A stretch of DNA of 64,000 nt, taken from positions 12,090,001-12,154,000 of the forward strand of contig CM075103.1 in assembly GCA_037576195.1 (NCBI GenBank). The letters run 5' to 3'. Origin of the DNA: Phytoseiulus persimilis. Its lineage: Eukaryota > Arthropoda > Arachnida > Mesostigmata > Phytoseiidae. Positions 47,923 through 60,411 of this stretch are shown piece after piece. Made by a program: the position numbers and the translations under genes. The notes under the pieces were generated by a model. That model made no database searches, was not told the origin of the DNA, and saw nothing but the letters and a program-made list of their open reading frames with translations. Every line of letters begins with the position of its first letter. Positions within the stretch are counted from its first letter, which is position 1.

Positions 47923-49801
47923 CTCCGAAGTCACGTGAACTCCATTCAGTGTCCGATATAATTCTTTGCTGTTCCGGCGGAGTCTTTGGCTACGAAATTC
48001 TCGACGTTCGCAATTCTCTGTGCAGACTCGGGGAGCAATGGCTGCCCAACGCTCATTTCGCGTCGGAGCCTTGAGCTGATTAGCTGTAGGCTTCCTGGAG
48101 ACCTTCTCACCAACATCCACTGGCCAATTCAGAGTCTCAGAGAACAAACCGTGATTTCGACATGAGAACTAGAAACACGTGACACATCCTGTCGCTCGCT
48201 GTCTCGTTTATCAGGCAATATGTTAGCATGAATCGGTTCTAAATAGAAGCCTTGTCTGGTGGTCCATAGAGAAGTTGGCTCCGTCGTGAGAGAGCGCGGA
48301 CTCCAGTACCTGCCGGGGTTTCCGTGCGTCGTGTACCTACTCGAAATTTGGACCTCGAGAGAAATAATTGGACGATCACTCCTACGCATTCCCTCTGGCG
48401 ACACCACTATCTTGTACTGTTTCCGAAGCTGCGCTGAAGTACGAAGTTCGATAACTGCCAAGTTCATTGTCTGACGAGTTTGATACGATCAGGATTCTGC
48501 GGCGAACGAATATCGTTCCAAGCTACGGCTCCGAGAATGAAGATAATACCAGGGCGAAGAGGAACGAAGTTACTACTCTCAAACCCGGCGTAGAAAAAAT
48601 ATAGAAGTTCGAGAGAGTTTGGCATTTCAGGTTGGAGGGAAGGCTTGAGAGGGAAGGGCATTCTAGAGGAAAGTGCTGCGGTGTCTAGTGTCGTGTGGGA
48701 AGCAATCGGTTTCAGCGTTTTATCTGTGATTGGGCTCAATCTGTCTTTCCCTAGCGAGTTAGCTCGTTAACTTGAGAAGTCGAATTCACTAGTTCTACAC
48801 GCTATCAGAATGATATCACCAGCGGAGAGAAGAGCTGCGATGTTGGAGGGGTGCTTCTCCTCGCACACTGTTCTCGACGGGACTCCCAAGTGGAGCCTCG
48901 GGAGAGGATGAAAAGAGAATTCGGACAGCTCCCATGGTGACAGAAATACCCGGGAAGACTCTAATAATCATTTAAACTCGCGTCACACCGCGCTCTGGAA
49001 ATGCCCAGAAATGGAATTAAATAGTGCCAAACCTTGGAACGTCGATATACATTGAGTCTGTATACTTGGGCTCCCGGATGGAGAATAAGACATATGCCTA
49101 CCTTCGAAAATGCGCCTGTTCGGAACAACAAAAGGTGTAATTTTTGTCAGTCTCCCGACTCCTCCCTCGCGAACCGCGCATGCCTCATATGTCCAATGCC
49201 TCGTTGTGAACGCTGAGGCCCTGAGCAATGTCGAGCATCTCCAACCAGCTGCACCGCTCGCGCTCCCGTATCTTTGGAGCGGCTCAAAAAGAAGCGTTCC
49301 CGATTTGTCAAAAAGATTCCGGCCGCTTCGGGAATGCCTAGATAGAGGAACTAACAGGTCAGGAAGGGTCCGGAGAATCCCCAACTACGACTGCGGTGCC
49401 GAATCGTGCCAACAGCACTTACTGAGTCGGATCCTATGGACTAGGTGCTGGTATCCTTTACATTGCGCTTGAACGAGAGCGATTGGCATCCTTTGATCCT
49501 GAAGCTTCTCCTTGACAACATATCGATGAGAATCACAGTCCATGCAAACGGACATACAGACTGCGCGGGTTTCAGCCAGAATTGAGTTGGTCTCGGGTAA
49601 CCTAATGATGGACAAGCGGGTCTGAGAGCCACAAGCGATCGCTGCACTCCAAAGATGACCACATCTGGAAAGCTAGTTGAATCGTTATGCTCATGACACT
49701 GGCGACATCAGATCCTCACATGGAGTCCCAGGACATAGACCCAAAAAAGTAATACCTAGGTTTGCGCGAAGGCGTAAAGGCTTTACATTTAATCCCATGA
49801 T

Positions 49802-51233
49802 TAGAGACGCCATATGAGCGGACATGTCCTTGTCCGTCCGCTTTGTCCGCTTTCTAGCTTTTCAGCGCAAATGTCCGTTTTCTTCGCGATCGACAGTAGT
49901 CGTTGAGTTCGCAGGCACTTCATGGGAAAGAGAGCGCTGTTCCGAATCCCGAGGGGTGTTGATTCAGCCAGAGAGACAGTTTAGCCGTTCTTCAACTGCG
50001 CTTCATAATATAAAGATGATATAATATTTCCGTAGTCAGGGACAAACTCTTATGCTTCCCTCCGGGACCTCGGATCAAATCGAGGGGTGTCGAGTTGACG
50101 GGTTGGATGCATCGATAAGTAGATGTGAATGACCAGGACTACGTTAAGAAACTATGGGTTCTGGAAAGGGAGGCTTCATACATCTTGGACTTTGTGCTTT
50201 CTGTTGGGGAGCGAAATCATATGCTGTCGGGAGCTCTCGATCTCGGGAAGATCTGGTAATGAAATGATGATTCCGCGGAAACGAGGAGAAGAGCGCTCAC
50301 TTGAAAATCGGTGCGAAATCAAATCTCCATGCTTGGAAACTCATGGCTTGGTTCGCCAGGTTCTCACCTCTGATCATTGCTCTCCCCTGAGTCGGAAAGA
50401 GTCGACTCCAACTGTAATTCACCTGAATTCACATGCTCCACATATATGTTCCGCCTGCTCTGCGAGACGGTTCGTGAGCATTAGTGGATCTTACCGAGCA
50501 TTTATCGGGCACGGGCTGCTGCCCCACGCGCCACCAACTGCGCGTCTCGGAATCCCCCAATGCTGCCTCCCTTCATTTCAAGAATCTCGAGCGAGTCAAG
50601 ATCTTCGTGTCTCGTTTCGAAGGCATAGCGGCCAAAATATTGGCCTTCTGGTCGAAATCCATGGATGAGCGGCTATCCATCTTACTTTCGATCAAGAGCC
50701 GAATGAGGGCAGACCTCCCCGCCTGATTGGAGCAAATTCTCTCGAATAGCCCCCATTCCACGTGACTCTCGACTCTTCCGTCATGCACTCTCCCGCAATG
50801 CCGGAATCGAGAGATTTTTTTTCGGATAATCTGACCTCCTCAGCATCATCAGCATGATGCGAGGTGACATTTTCTAATCGAAATCAGGGAAAGAACATCG
50901 TCCGTGAAGAGATTCTCGCTTCACGGTGTCCCTGTCGCCTGGACGGAAGTCAAATATGCTTCACTGTTTCCCTGTCGACAACTTGAAACATTGGAGAATA
51001 TTCATCGATCGCTCCATCAGCAGCTCTGTCTGTATGAAAACGGAATCGCCCTGCTTCCATACATATAAGACTGCCCGGAATCCCAGCTATTGAAACTCAT
51101 CGTGTACTGAAAGGGCATGCTCGAATCGCGAAAATAACGGATGTCCGCTTCTGATGTCCGTTTCTGTCTCGGATGTCCGCCGGACACGTGTCCGCTCTTT
51201 GCGGAAAAAAATTCCGCTCATATGGCGTCCCTA
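49802..51233 (+). mobile_element. Non-autonomous hAT-type element, 1432 bp, perfect 8-bp target duplication
   Basis: Starts TAGAGACGCCATATGAGCGG and ends, on the opposite strand, with TAGGGACGCCATATGAGCGG (one mismatch in 20 bp). It is flanked by CCCATGAT on both sides (49794-49801 and 51234-51241). Repeated GTCCGC/GCGGAC motifs crowd both subterminal regions, as expected for hAT transposase binding. Inner open frames (for example 50129-50668) resemble no transposase. The exact target duplication and matching ends indicate relatively recent movement. Confidence 0.92.
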
Positions 51234-51241
51234 CCCATGAT

Positions 51242-51869
51242 AGATATGTAGCCAGTGTATAGTCACTTCCATATTTTCACTTCCAATCCCAGAAATCCCG
51301 GGGGTTTCTGATGTATATTGTATTTTTTCAGACGAAGGATTCCGCCGATATTTTCCGACGAAAAGCTTGTCCAACGACATACTGCTGGAGCTTTCGTCTT
51401 CTTCACGAGATACTTTTAAGCTGACTGTCGTGGCAGCTGCGAGCCACGGTGATCATGGTGACAAGGCGGTATACGATAGCAGCTACTGCCAAACGCTCGC
51501 GCGAACCATTCGTTTGTAAATTCAGAGCGTTTGTTGTGAGCTCGGTTTCGGTGCCTTTCCCATGTGGCCCAGCAACTTGGGACGGTGGGAACGACAGGAT
51601 TTTGACGTGTCCCAGCTTCCCAACGCGACAAAGCGCGACTATCTATCCCATTACGTTTTCGCTCAATTGACTTTTTCGATTTTCAGATAAATACCTCTCT
51701 CCGTGAGGGGTCCGTCTTTTCCCTAATTCTTCCTTGGCGTACCATTCGAACCTGAAAGGCTATCGAAATTCTCTAAGTGTGTCAATGTGCTCCCAAGGAG
51801 TGGGGCATCACGCCATGCACTCCAACTCAAAATCGGAGCCGTGGCCTGGAATTTTTCCCCCTTCTTATC
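51242..51869. other. Intergenic between the hAT element and the mariner fossil
   Basis: No gene or transposon terminus recognised. Confidence 0.4.
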
Positions 51870-52545
51870 CGGCTGTACCCTTTGTGGAATTCGGCCAGCT
51901 TTCAGACCAAGCGGAGAACCGGGGTTCAGCGACTCCGGCGGAACGGAGATTGGGTGAAAAAATCGGCCGCCGCAAACCGGAGATATGTCGACCATTTTCT
52001 TCACACGTAACGATTCGATGCGGGAATGGTTCTATTTCATGCCTTCATGCTTTCTTGGCCAGAATAAATGTGGCAACACTGATTCGATCACTTTCGAGCT
52101 GATAGGACAGTTGATGCAAAACCCAGGCATCGAGTTTTCAGATGAAACCGAGTCTGGTACTTTGCCGCCAGATCGTTGGAGCGTCAACATTAATATGTTT
52201 CGCGACCTGGTCGATGGGGATCGATGCTTGATCAGCGAGATAGGCCATTAACGCATTGTCATCCACTGCATGGGGCCTACCCGGATGCGATGCATCACTA
52301 AGGTTCATACGGTGCATTGCGTCTTCGAAATCAGGCGAACCGGTCCCTGATGTCGGCTCCATTCGGGGTCACTACCAGGACACTGGTTACAATTCATGCC
52401 GAGCCACCGCGTCTGTCCAGCGTTCCCTGAACTCGAACAGCATTGTGTGACGGATTCCCTTATCAAGGTCCGCCTTTTTCGGATAATTGGCAGAGCTTTA
52501 ACGTGAGACATTTTGAAGTTGACGCCCCCACGATCTAGCGGCAAT
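51870..52545 (-). pseudogene. Decayed mariner-family DNA transposon (transposase remnant)
   Basis: Reading on the minus strand, pieces of a mariner (IS630-Tc1) transposase appear in order. First comes an N-terminal helix-turn-helix part (LDKGIRHTMLFEFR). Then GRPHAVDDNALMAYLADQ and TIWRQSTRLGFI, which fit the second DNA-binding domain and linker. KLDAWVLHQLSYQLE (compare KLGKWVPHDLNE) comes next, and then HRIVTCEENGRHI at the place of the first catalytic Asp motif (HRIVTGDEKWI). A frameshift separates the first two parts, stop codons interrupt the frame after GFI and later, and the catalytic Asp codon reads Glu. The C-terminal third is not recognisable and I found no terminal inverted repeats. 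Clearly inactive and old. Confidence 0.75.
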
Positions 52546-55500
52546 TTACCAGACTCGCTTTCATCTCAAAATTCGAGACCTGGGTGCCGCATCGGCGTGC
52601 GGACCATTAGTCGGATCAACACGTGCTCGGCTGGAAGCTGACCGAGCTCCGCATATTATGACTATTCTTCCATTCGTCTGCGCCCCCTGGAAGCGGAATT
52701 ACGAGCGATGAGAGCTGATCGCGCCGAACTTGACCGTCCTGATAGGGCACGGATAGTGGGTTGCTAGTCGCATGTGGCCTACTAGTCGCATCGCTTCGCC
52801 CGAACCCATCCGCACTTCCTCGATACGCCATTGTCTGACGATTGGTCAAACAAGTGGCTCCGACCTGTCAAGAAGCTCCACGGCCCACAATCTTTCTGGT
52901 CCTCCACTGAGAGGAGAATTTCTCCTCCTCTCATTTTCGTATAATCTCGCGCACATTGTGAGGCCCACGCCGACCGAAAAACTGGAAAAGCTGGCGAATG
53001 ACTCGTTGGAAGTAAGCCCCTTACGAATGAAGGATAACTCGCTGGCGATGGACCAACAATTACAATCATGAAGGTCAAGACAGGAAGACGCTTCATTGGA
53101 ACTCTTTCTGGGATGTCGCGAAATAGCCCTGTAAAATGAAGCGAAGCATCTTCGAGTCAGATGAGGGATGAGGCTCAGCGGCACTCACCATGTGAGCGCA
53201 GATGATTGAGTTTTCAACGAAACCAAATGCCTCGGACTCGGTTCTTGAACCTTCTAGCTCAAGCGGAGAAGCTCGCTCAATTTTTCGGTGCCGCGTATCC
53301 ACGCAATCGGCTGCTCGATGCACGAAAGCGGATCCTCGTCCTCACGGAGCTCATTGGGACTTCGCTGGAAAGATGTCCCAACCAGACATCCATGCTAAGC
53401 GCCGACGACTCCGCTTGAACATCGACTTTCATGTTTCCAAGTACGACGGAACTCATTTTCTCATGAGATCCTCGCGATATGATGGTAGAATCGGAAGTGC
53501 ATTAAATATAGTGTCCGCGATACTCAATGAAGATGTGAACGGTGGAAGAGATGCGCAGCCATCAATTCCGTGGGAGAATCAGTCTGTACTGCCCAATCAC
53601 ATTGACAATCAAAGAACTAGTGTGTCAAGCTGGGTCGTGTCCCGCTGACATGATACAAGGCTGGCAACGACTCGGCTTAAAGTGCCGTTTGGAGAGGAGG
53701 GGTTTCTCGGCGGTGGAGTTAGTCGAAGGCGAATAGTATGTGTGGATACATAGCAGATTGGGATTCGTCGATGGGCCCACCAGCAGAAAGAGCGGCGTTG
53801 AATGAGTATTTGCCAGCAATCGCGAAACAGTCAGCCGCACTACATCTTCTCTTGGAATCAGAGACGGGAGCACTCACGCTGGAAGTGAAACTGTGGAGTT
53901 TACAGGACTCTCCGATCTGCACGGAGCCCAACCTCGTTCATGTGTCGCTCAGAGTCTTCGCCGAACCCCTACCTGGATGTGTTGCCCCGATGATTTCATT
54001 CAGCTTCTACTTCTGCTTCGAAGACTCGACGTCAGCGGAGGATTATCGCCTCCGAGCAACCACCGCAATTTCTGTGACAGCTGAATTCGGCATTTGTTCA
54101 ATCGGAACGCCGGTTGCGTAATGACAGGAACAACACCGACAATTTCTAAGCTGGAGTTAAAGGTCACTTCCTGCGTCGATGACATATGTTCAGAGTGGCA
54201 GCGACTGACTTGCTCGTTGAAGTTCCATGATGATCGTTCGAGTCGCCCCACCACAAGATTCTTGTGATGTGAATCAACACATCGATACCGCATTACCCAG
54301 AATTCCAGCATGTCTCAGAACCTTTCTATTTGCAGTGTTTCGATGCTCGCTCTCGTAATGCTCTCACTACACCACAGTTAAAGACTACTCAGCAGACGTC
54401 ATATGCGCAACTATCAGCTGCGAATGAAGAGTTAATGAGAGATCCTGCTCGAAAGAATGCGTCAAGGAATTGTGCATCAAGAGGATTCACGAAGGACGAG
54501 ATTTCCGAGACTCACGCCAGGGTGGTTTTCACCTCCAAGCCTGTTGTGATGAGATTCACTCTAATTCGATCGACCGAGGCCTCGGTTTCCTGATCAAGGG
54601 CTTCAGGACACGAAGAGCTCTAGCTCGACCAGGGGCCGGGGTTGAGGCTCAATGATTCGCGGACTCAAATCGTCCGCCGCTCTTTTCCGTGGCATTCTCG
54701 CGATCGGATAATATGAGACTGCGTCGCACTGAAACTGGATACTCCGCAGAAGCAGAACCCAGATCGAAACCGACTGAATTCGAGTAATTTTCAGACGGCA
54801 TTATTGCGGACTCTGGCTGTCGAGCGATTCCCGCGATCGGGCAGGCCTGCCGGTGAGTTCTGCGCGCGGCAACCTACGACAGCCGACAATCCGCGTGTGG
54901 AAGACGAAACCGCTAACTTCGAGAGAACGATTCCTTACTAATCCGTGAGATAACCCGTCTGAAATAAACATGAATCTGAATTCAGCGTGGGGGTCTCCAA
55001 TCGTGAGCAGCCGTCGAGCGAGCTGCTGTCAATGTTGAACTCATCAACATGCAGATCGCGTACATGACGACACACATCAGGCGTACACAGGTCGAATCGG
55101 TCGACCAGTGCGGTACTAGAAGACTTCCTGACGTCATACCCGACTTCGATTTATGATGCGCGATTTTAATCACGGAGCTCTCCGATGACAGCCGTCTGAT
55201 TCAAGTTTGCACGAAATATTTTGTGAGAGGCTGGGGTCCGTCACGCGAGCTCTAAAAACGAGTGCCTCCAGCCTGGGAATCACTGGCTTTACTTATCCGG
55301 TTTTGAAATGGGCTCAAGGCTCCCATCATCGTACCGTTCCAGGGAGTCACCGACTTACCACAATATCTTGACAGCCAGAAAGAACAGGGCCGATGAGATC
55401 CTCGACCAGCTAGAAGAGAGCGGGTTGAGAGGATTGAGGCCTCATCAGCAACTATAAGTCAGAGCTCCATAGGTTCGTGGGCATGACTCGTCACGAGTAA

Positions 55501-58500
55501 CGTATCATCAAATTTAGCCGCTTGCCTCGTGACCTATCAGTGACGTCAGTGCAGCTATAAGTTGAGAGACAACCCGAAGAAATTGAGAAGAAGGAAGAAA
55601 TCAGCTCGATGAGGTCATACCGAAGAATGCTGTTGTTAGTTCGGACGTTGGGAGGAGACCGGCAATGGAATCTAATGGGAAGCCAGAAATAAAATGGCTA
55701 AAGGCCAGCTCCTCTTTACTCATTACCATTGTTGAGTCGTTCTCCGTTTTCTCAGAAGGAAACTCCCCGAGGCCGATGGGATTGAAGTCGGAAGGGCCTC
55801 ATATGGTTAGGAGCTGGCTTGAAGTCACCATTCGCTTGCCGACCTTTTGAGCTCTTCAATACAATGGAGTCGCATGAGATGTACTAGAATCGATCGAATG
55901 AGGATACCTCAGCAGCTTTCCGTGGTATCTGAGGAGAGACTGGGGGTAGAATGATCAAGCAATCGCGTTCTCTTCTGTTCAGACCACTGTCCCATCGAGT
56001 TTGCTGTTGTATCGAAGAGTCATCCAACTTGAACATGTGTGACGTGTGAACGATGTCCGAACTCAATGAGGAATCTCTTCACGGCCGATCGGTGATTCCC
56101 AGATGTTTGCCGTCCAGAAAAAAAAACACGGCATTTCTGATCCAGCCAATTTTAGCGAAAACCGTCGGGACTGTGGAGAATGAACTCCCTCTAATTCAGA
56201 AAGATCTTTCGCAATCGATGTCCCAACAGCAGCACCGAAGTTGCGTAATTAATTCCATCGATAACAAGCATACGGCTTATTTTGATCGCGATTTTGACCG
56301 CGATTTTCCCTCCCGCAAAGTGTTCTTCAACTTAAAGGAGTCTTTCCACGTGTCAGGAAGGAATCAGAAAATCAAGTTCGTCCCCTCGCACCGACGAGCC
56401 GCCTCCGGATTGTGATGAAAGAACGAAGGATCTTCTTCCATATCCATCCAGGATTTCCCACGTGATTCTAGGGGCCTCCCTCGAAACATCAAATCTCCGA
56501 ACTATTCTCTTGATGTCGATAGCACGGGTCAGTTGGACCGGGTGGACCCTCCATCTCGAGCTTCACTCTTCCCAAGCTTTGAAAAAAGACTTGAGGGTTG
56601 GATCGTGGAAGAGATTCATGATCTCGTGGGGAGATTTTCCCAAAGCAGAACCGTGATTCCAGAATTAGGCTGAAGTTGAAGGGAGCGCCTGTGATAAGCT
56701 CCGGCAGAGGCTCGTTGTGCTGATTGCGCAACGCTTCGGAGTTCACTCATTATTCCGAAACAGGAGTCAGACGCTCGAGATGTCTCTTGCCCGAATCAGA
56801 ATTGCCACTCAGGAACGAAGATCCTCTTCTTAGTCTAGCGAGATAAGAGGGAGTCGGAGGATACGGTGGAATGCGAGGGGAAACCACTCGCAATTTGCGG
56901 GAGTGCCTGATCGCATTCTCAAAAAAAAACTGGAAAAATAAAGATGGCTCCATCCCGATGTCCACCACTGTGTTTGCTCCCATTCTACCGCAGCACAGCG
57001 ATGTGTCCTTGCTCGAAATACGGCGATACGAATATGGGAACCGGAATCCGAACGTAACATTGAAAACGTAGATCGGAGTTAAGCATCGCGGTGGAATAAA
57101 GATCTCGATCAGGTGTTACAGAGGAGACAGCGTCCAGACACTTCAGAAACTCCTCCGGATCTCTACAAGCCGAATGTGAGCGTCACTTTGTGAGCTCACG
57201 GAAGTGCGTCGGCTCACATCGCACCGTCGTGTGTGGAGCTCTTGCATTGATCCACGGGAGGAGTGCATCAGAGGTGGATGGTCGGGCTTTGAGATCCTTG
57301 AGATTCCTATTAACAACTTCCCTGTGAACCATTATTGGAACTCGAGAACTGAAGCAGCGGCGCGGACAGAACCATTTGAGCTTGGTTCAGTGAGCCGGCC
57401 TGGAAGATATGCTATCGACTTGGAAAGTGAACTATTTTCTATTCAGTGAGACAAAATTCACCGACGGACGTGAACGATCTAGTTTGAAGATAGAAGTTGG
57501 CAGCCTTGACAACTGGAGAGCTTCTTCAGCACATTGAGTCAGATAGACCAGCGTTCAATCGCATATACTAAACACACAAACTACCTCTACATAGCGATAG
57601 AACAATCCATGGAACACGAAAGTTAGATTCAGCTCAGATCAGTTTGAAGTTGAATATCTGCGATCCATTCAGTGGCTCGTACCGCGCAAAAAAAACAGCG
57701 TCGAGCTCTCTGGATGCAGTCCGTCAATGAAACTTCCTGGATGCGGATGCTGGCCTCAGATAAGACTTTTTTTCCCACCTGGTGTGACACTCCACGATTC
57801 TGAAATCAGTTTCTGGTTTCGAATTTGCCCAAGTTCGATAGAGATCTTAGAGGCAACTCTCTTGATCTTCAAGTCTCCTTGAACACCAAGAGCAGCCGAG
57901 CCGGAGCGGCGTTCCAGACTCGATATTCTGTACGAAGTTCGTGATACAAAAGTCACCCGCGCTCAGCTTATCTCCGTATCGGAAGATACAGAGGGTGTCG
58001 CAGGAAATGGACCGGGACCGGGGTTCAGCTGACTAAAACTGTTTCTCCCTGTTCTCTCCGGTCTTCGAGATCAAGATGTATCGAGTTAATCGATGACGAG
58101 TATAGCACGACTGGGTGACTACTGAGTGGGAGATCTGGAGAGCTCTGGAACACTGTACGATAATCAGGGTGCCGGAGATTCTGACATCCCCTTCAGAGAG
58201 AGTTTGTACCTGCCGGGAATCGTCCTCCGCGCAATGAAAGCTCAGCAATCAAACTTATGCGCTTTATCTTGATCTCTTGAGGAATCTTTCTCTACCGCGC
58301 ATGGGTAGAGATCAATCATACCTGATCTACAACTCAGAGTTGGTCCACCAATTAACGGCAGGAAATTTCGCACGGTCATCAGAGGTAGTTTTCTGGGAGC
58401 GGAATTCATTTCTATTTAGTCGGCTCTTACTCCTGTTCTGATCTGCCTTGTATGTAGCTGCGCTTTACAAGTCAGAACGGAGGGTTGAAGCAGAATTTAT

Positions 58501-58839
58501 CAGAGCCGTTCTGATTTCAAAGAACTTAACGTACTAAGGAAAACATTCAGGACCTCGTGGGAACAGAAAACGAGATGAAGAATGATTTGTTGAAAGGATC
58601 TTGTTATGATTTCCATGGATATGTTATTCTCGATTAACTTTCTGAGATACTCGAATGATATTGCAGAAGTCACTTGAAGATCTTCAGGCCATTGATAAAT
58701 ATCCGCGCCTAAGCGCACTATGGGAACAGTTCCTGGATCATGCAATCAGGATGAAGTTTACAATGATTCGCGATGCGAGGGCTGCGTTCTTTCTTCTCCT
58801 TTGTACAAATCTATTAGTGAAGTTTTCGTTTAAATTAGC
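52546..58839. other. Gene-poor intergenic stretch
   Basis: Only short open frames without family resemblance; the longest (53738-54121, plus, 127 codons) matches nothing I know. No transposon ends, RNA genes or simple repeats of note were identified. Single small exons of an unknown gene could be missed here. Confidence 0.35.
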
Positions 58840-60411
58840 CTAGCAATTGTTTTCTACATCGGTTTCTCGTGGACCGTACTTCAAACTGAAGTGATCGCAG
58901 CCCTGGTCGCGGAACACTGCATAGATGTGGGTAACTTCCACCCTCCTGATCTGGAGTCCTGGGAGGGACTCTTCCAAAGCCTCAGCTGCCTTGGAGCCGA
59001 TGAGGGACCTCTTCGCGGTGACCGACCGCAGGGACGGGCAGACCTTGATCAAACTCTCAATCCCACTGTCCGAGACGTTCGTTCCGCACAGACAGATGAT
59101 TTCCAAGCGCTCGAACCCGAGTCCGCTCTGCACCAGCTGATAGATCCAGACATCTCGAAGCCCTGTTTGGCCAAGGTAGAGCTCCCGGAGCTTGGGAGCA
59201 TACTTGGCGATCGTGATGAGATCATCCTCGTTGAGCACGGTTCCTTCCAGATCCAGAACTTCCAAACTCGGGAAGTTGTTGAGCACACTCTTGAGGAAGG
59301 AGCCCGATTTCGTTTGGGGCGCACCCTCCAAATAGAGCTCCTTCAGGTTTTTCAGCTTGGGCCAGTATGCCTCAGGCGATATCTTGCCGTTCTGACAGTA
59401 AATCGCGCGGCCGACATCGAGAACACGGAGCTTGTCCATTTTGGATTCGTCCATGTTCGCGAAGAATGATTTCGGGTCGAATCTCGAGTTCCGCAACGAG
59501 AGCCGCTCGATGTTTGCCGGGAAATCCCTGAGGCGAGCTCGGCGGTTCTTGTCCTTGGGCAGAAGGTTCAGGCTCTGGAGAGCCAGAGTTGTCATCGATG
59601 GGCAGCTGGACTTGAGCTGCTTGATTCGTTTGGAGTCCACTATCTCGGTGGCGGCTGTGTGCGTCCCCTGTAGGGCGAGCTCTTGGGTTGGATCTATGTG
59701 CTTGGCTTTAGCGGTCGACTTCAAGATCTTCTTGAGAAGACCGGGAGTCACCTCGATGCGGATTTCCCTCTGATGGGACAGGGCAGACGTGTTTTCTTGG
59801 GAGTTGAGCACGGTCTGCGGAAGAAGAGAATCTTGAGCGAATGAAAGCCAGAACTAGGCTTCGGGATGGAAAATCAGTTCCATATCAAGCAACAATCAAC
59901 TGAGAGGATGATTGGGTGCCAGCACCATCGTCGCCTCGCGGACCCCGAGGAAGAGAGGCGACATTTTGTTCAGAGGTAAGAGAATCGACCCCGGATGAAA
60001 ACAAGAATTACTTGGCGCCATCGTTAAACTATCGTTAAACCTTCCGGAGAGGAGAAAACAGATTCTGCTCAACTGAGCTTCGGGTGTCCTCGATGTGAGT
60101 GAGGATTGTTTCAACCCCACAAGGAAATCGGATGGGGCCTACACCCCCGACGAAAATATTGGAGAATCTAGAAGGGAAGCGCTTACCATCGGAATCGAAT
60201 TGCTGTTGCCGTTATTCTTGTTGTTGTTGTTGCAGCTGTGGCAGTTGTTGATAGTGTTGTTGTTGGCAACAGCATCCTCGTATAAAGGCGCAGGGAGGTC
60301 CCTGGATTTCTTCGGTGAGTAACTGAGAACCTTCACGTCGGACATCTTCCTATCTCCCTTAGCGTGATCGATCATGATCTTGATCGAGCTCAGGATATCC
60401 ATCTTGAACAT
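58840..60411 (-). CDS. Leucine-rich-repeat protein (FBXL/AMN1-like repeats), 399 aa
   Basis: Two minus-strand exons: 60411-60187 and 59814-58840, joined in phase 0 by a GTAAGC donor and a CCGCAG acceptor. Exon 1 encodes a hydrophilic N-terminus with an Asn-rich run (encoded by repeated GTT/TTG on the plus strand near 60222-60270). Exon 2 encodes leucine-rich repeats of the cysteine-containing type: LRVLDVGRA, LKELYLEGAP, SLEVLDLEGTVLNEDDLITI, KLRELYLGQTGLRD and LEIICLCGTNVSDSGIESLI. It ends ...YGPRETDVENNC. Such repeats often serve as substrate receptors in SCF ubiquitin ligases, but no F-box is visible, so function is open. There is no signal peptide or membrane helix. A TTTAAAAG TATA-like box lies on the minus strand at about 60619-60627, some 210 nt upstream of the ATG. 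Confidence 0.8.

Larger units (their letters stand above)
44887..49801. other. Start of a 14-kb gene-poor stretch
   Basis: EIF3D promoter and 5' UTR lie near 44887-45050. A weak plus-strand candidate exon (45059-45228) is listed separately. The rest shows only short, unrelated open frames, a G tract at 46859-46875 and two hairpins (46681-46728, 47891-47922). Confidence 0.35.

Noticed and set aside
50129-50668. 179-codon open frame inside the hAT-type element
   Set aside because: No hAT dimerisation (hATC) or BED zinc-finger features; not called a transposase.
53738-54121. 127-codon plus-strand open frame
   Set aside because: No recognisable motif, isolated in a gene-poor stretch; likely chance.
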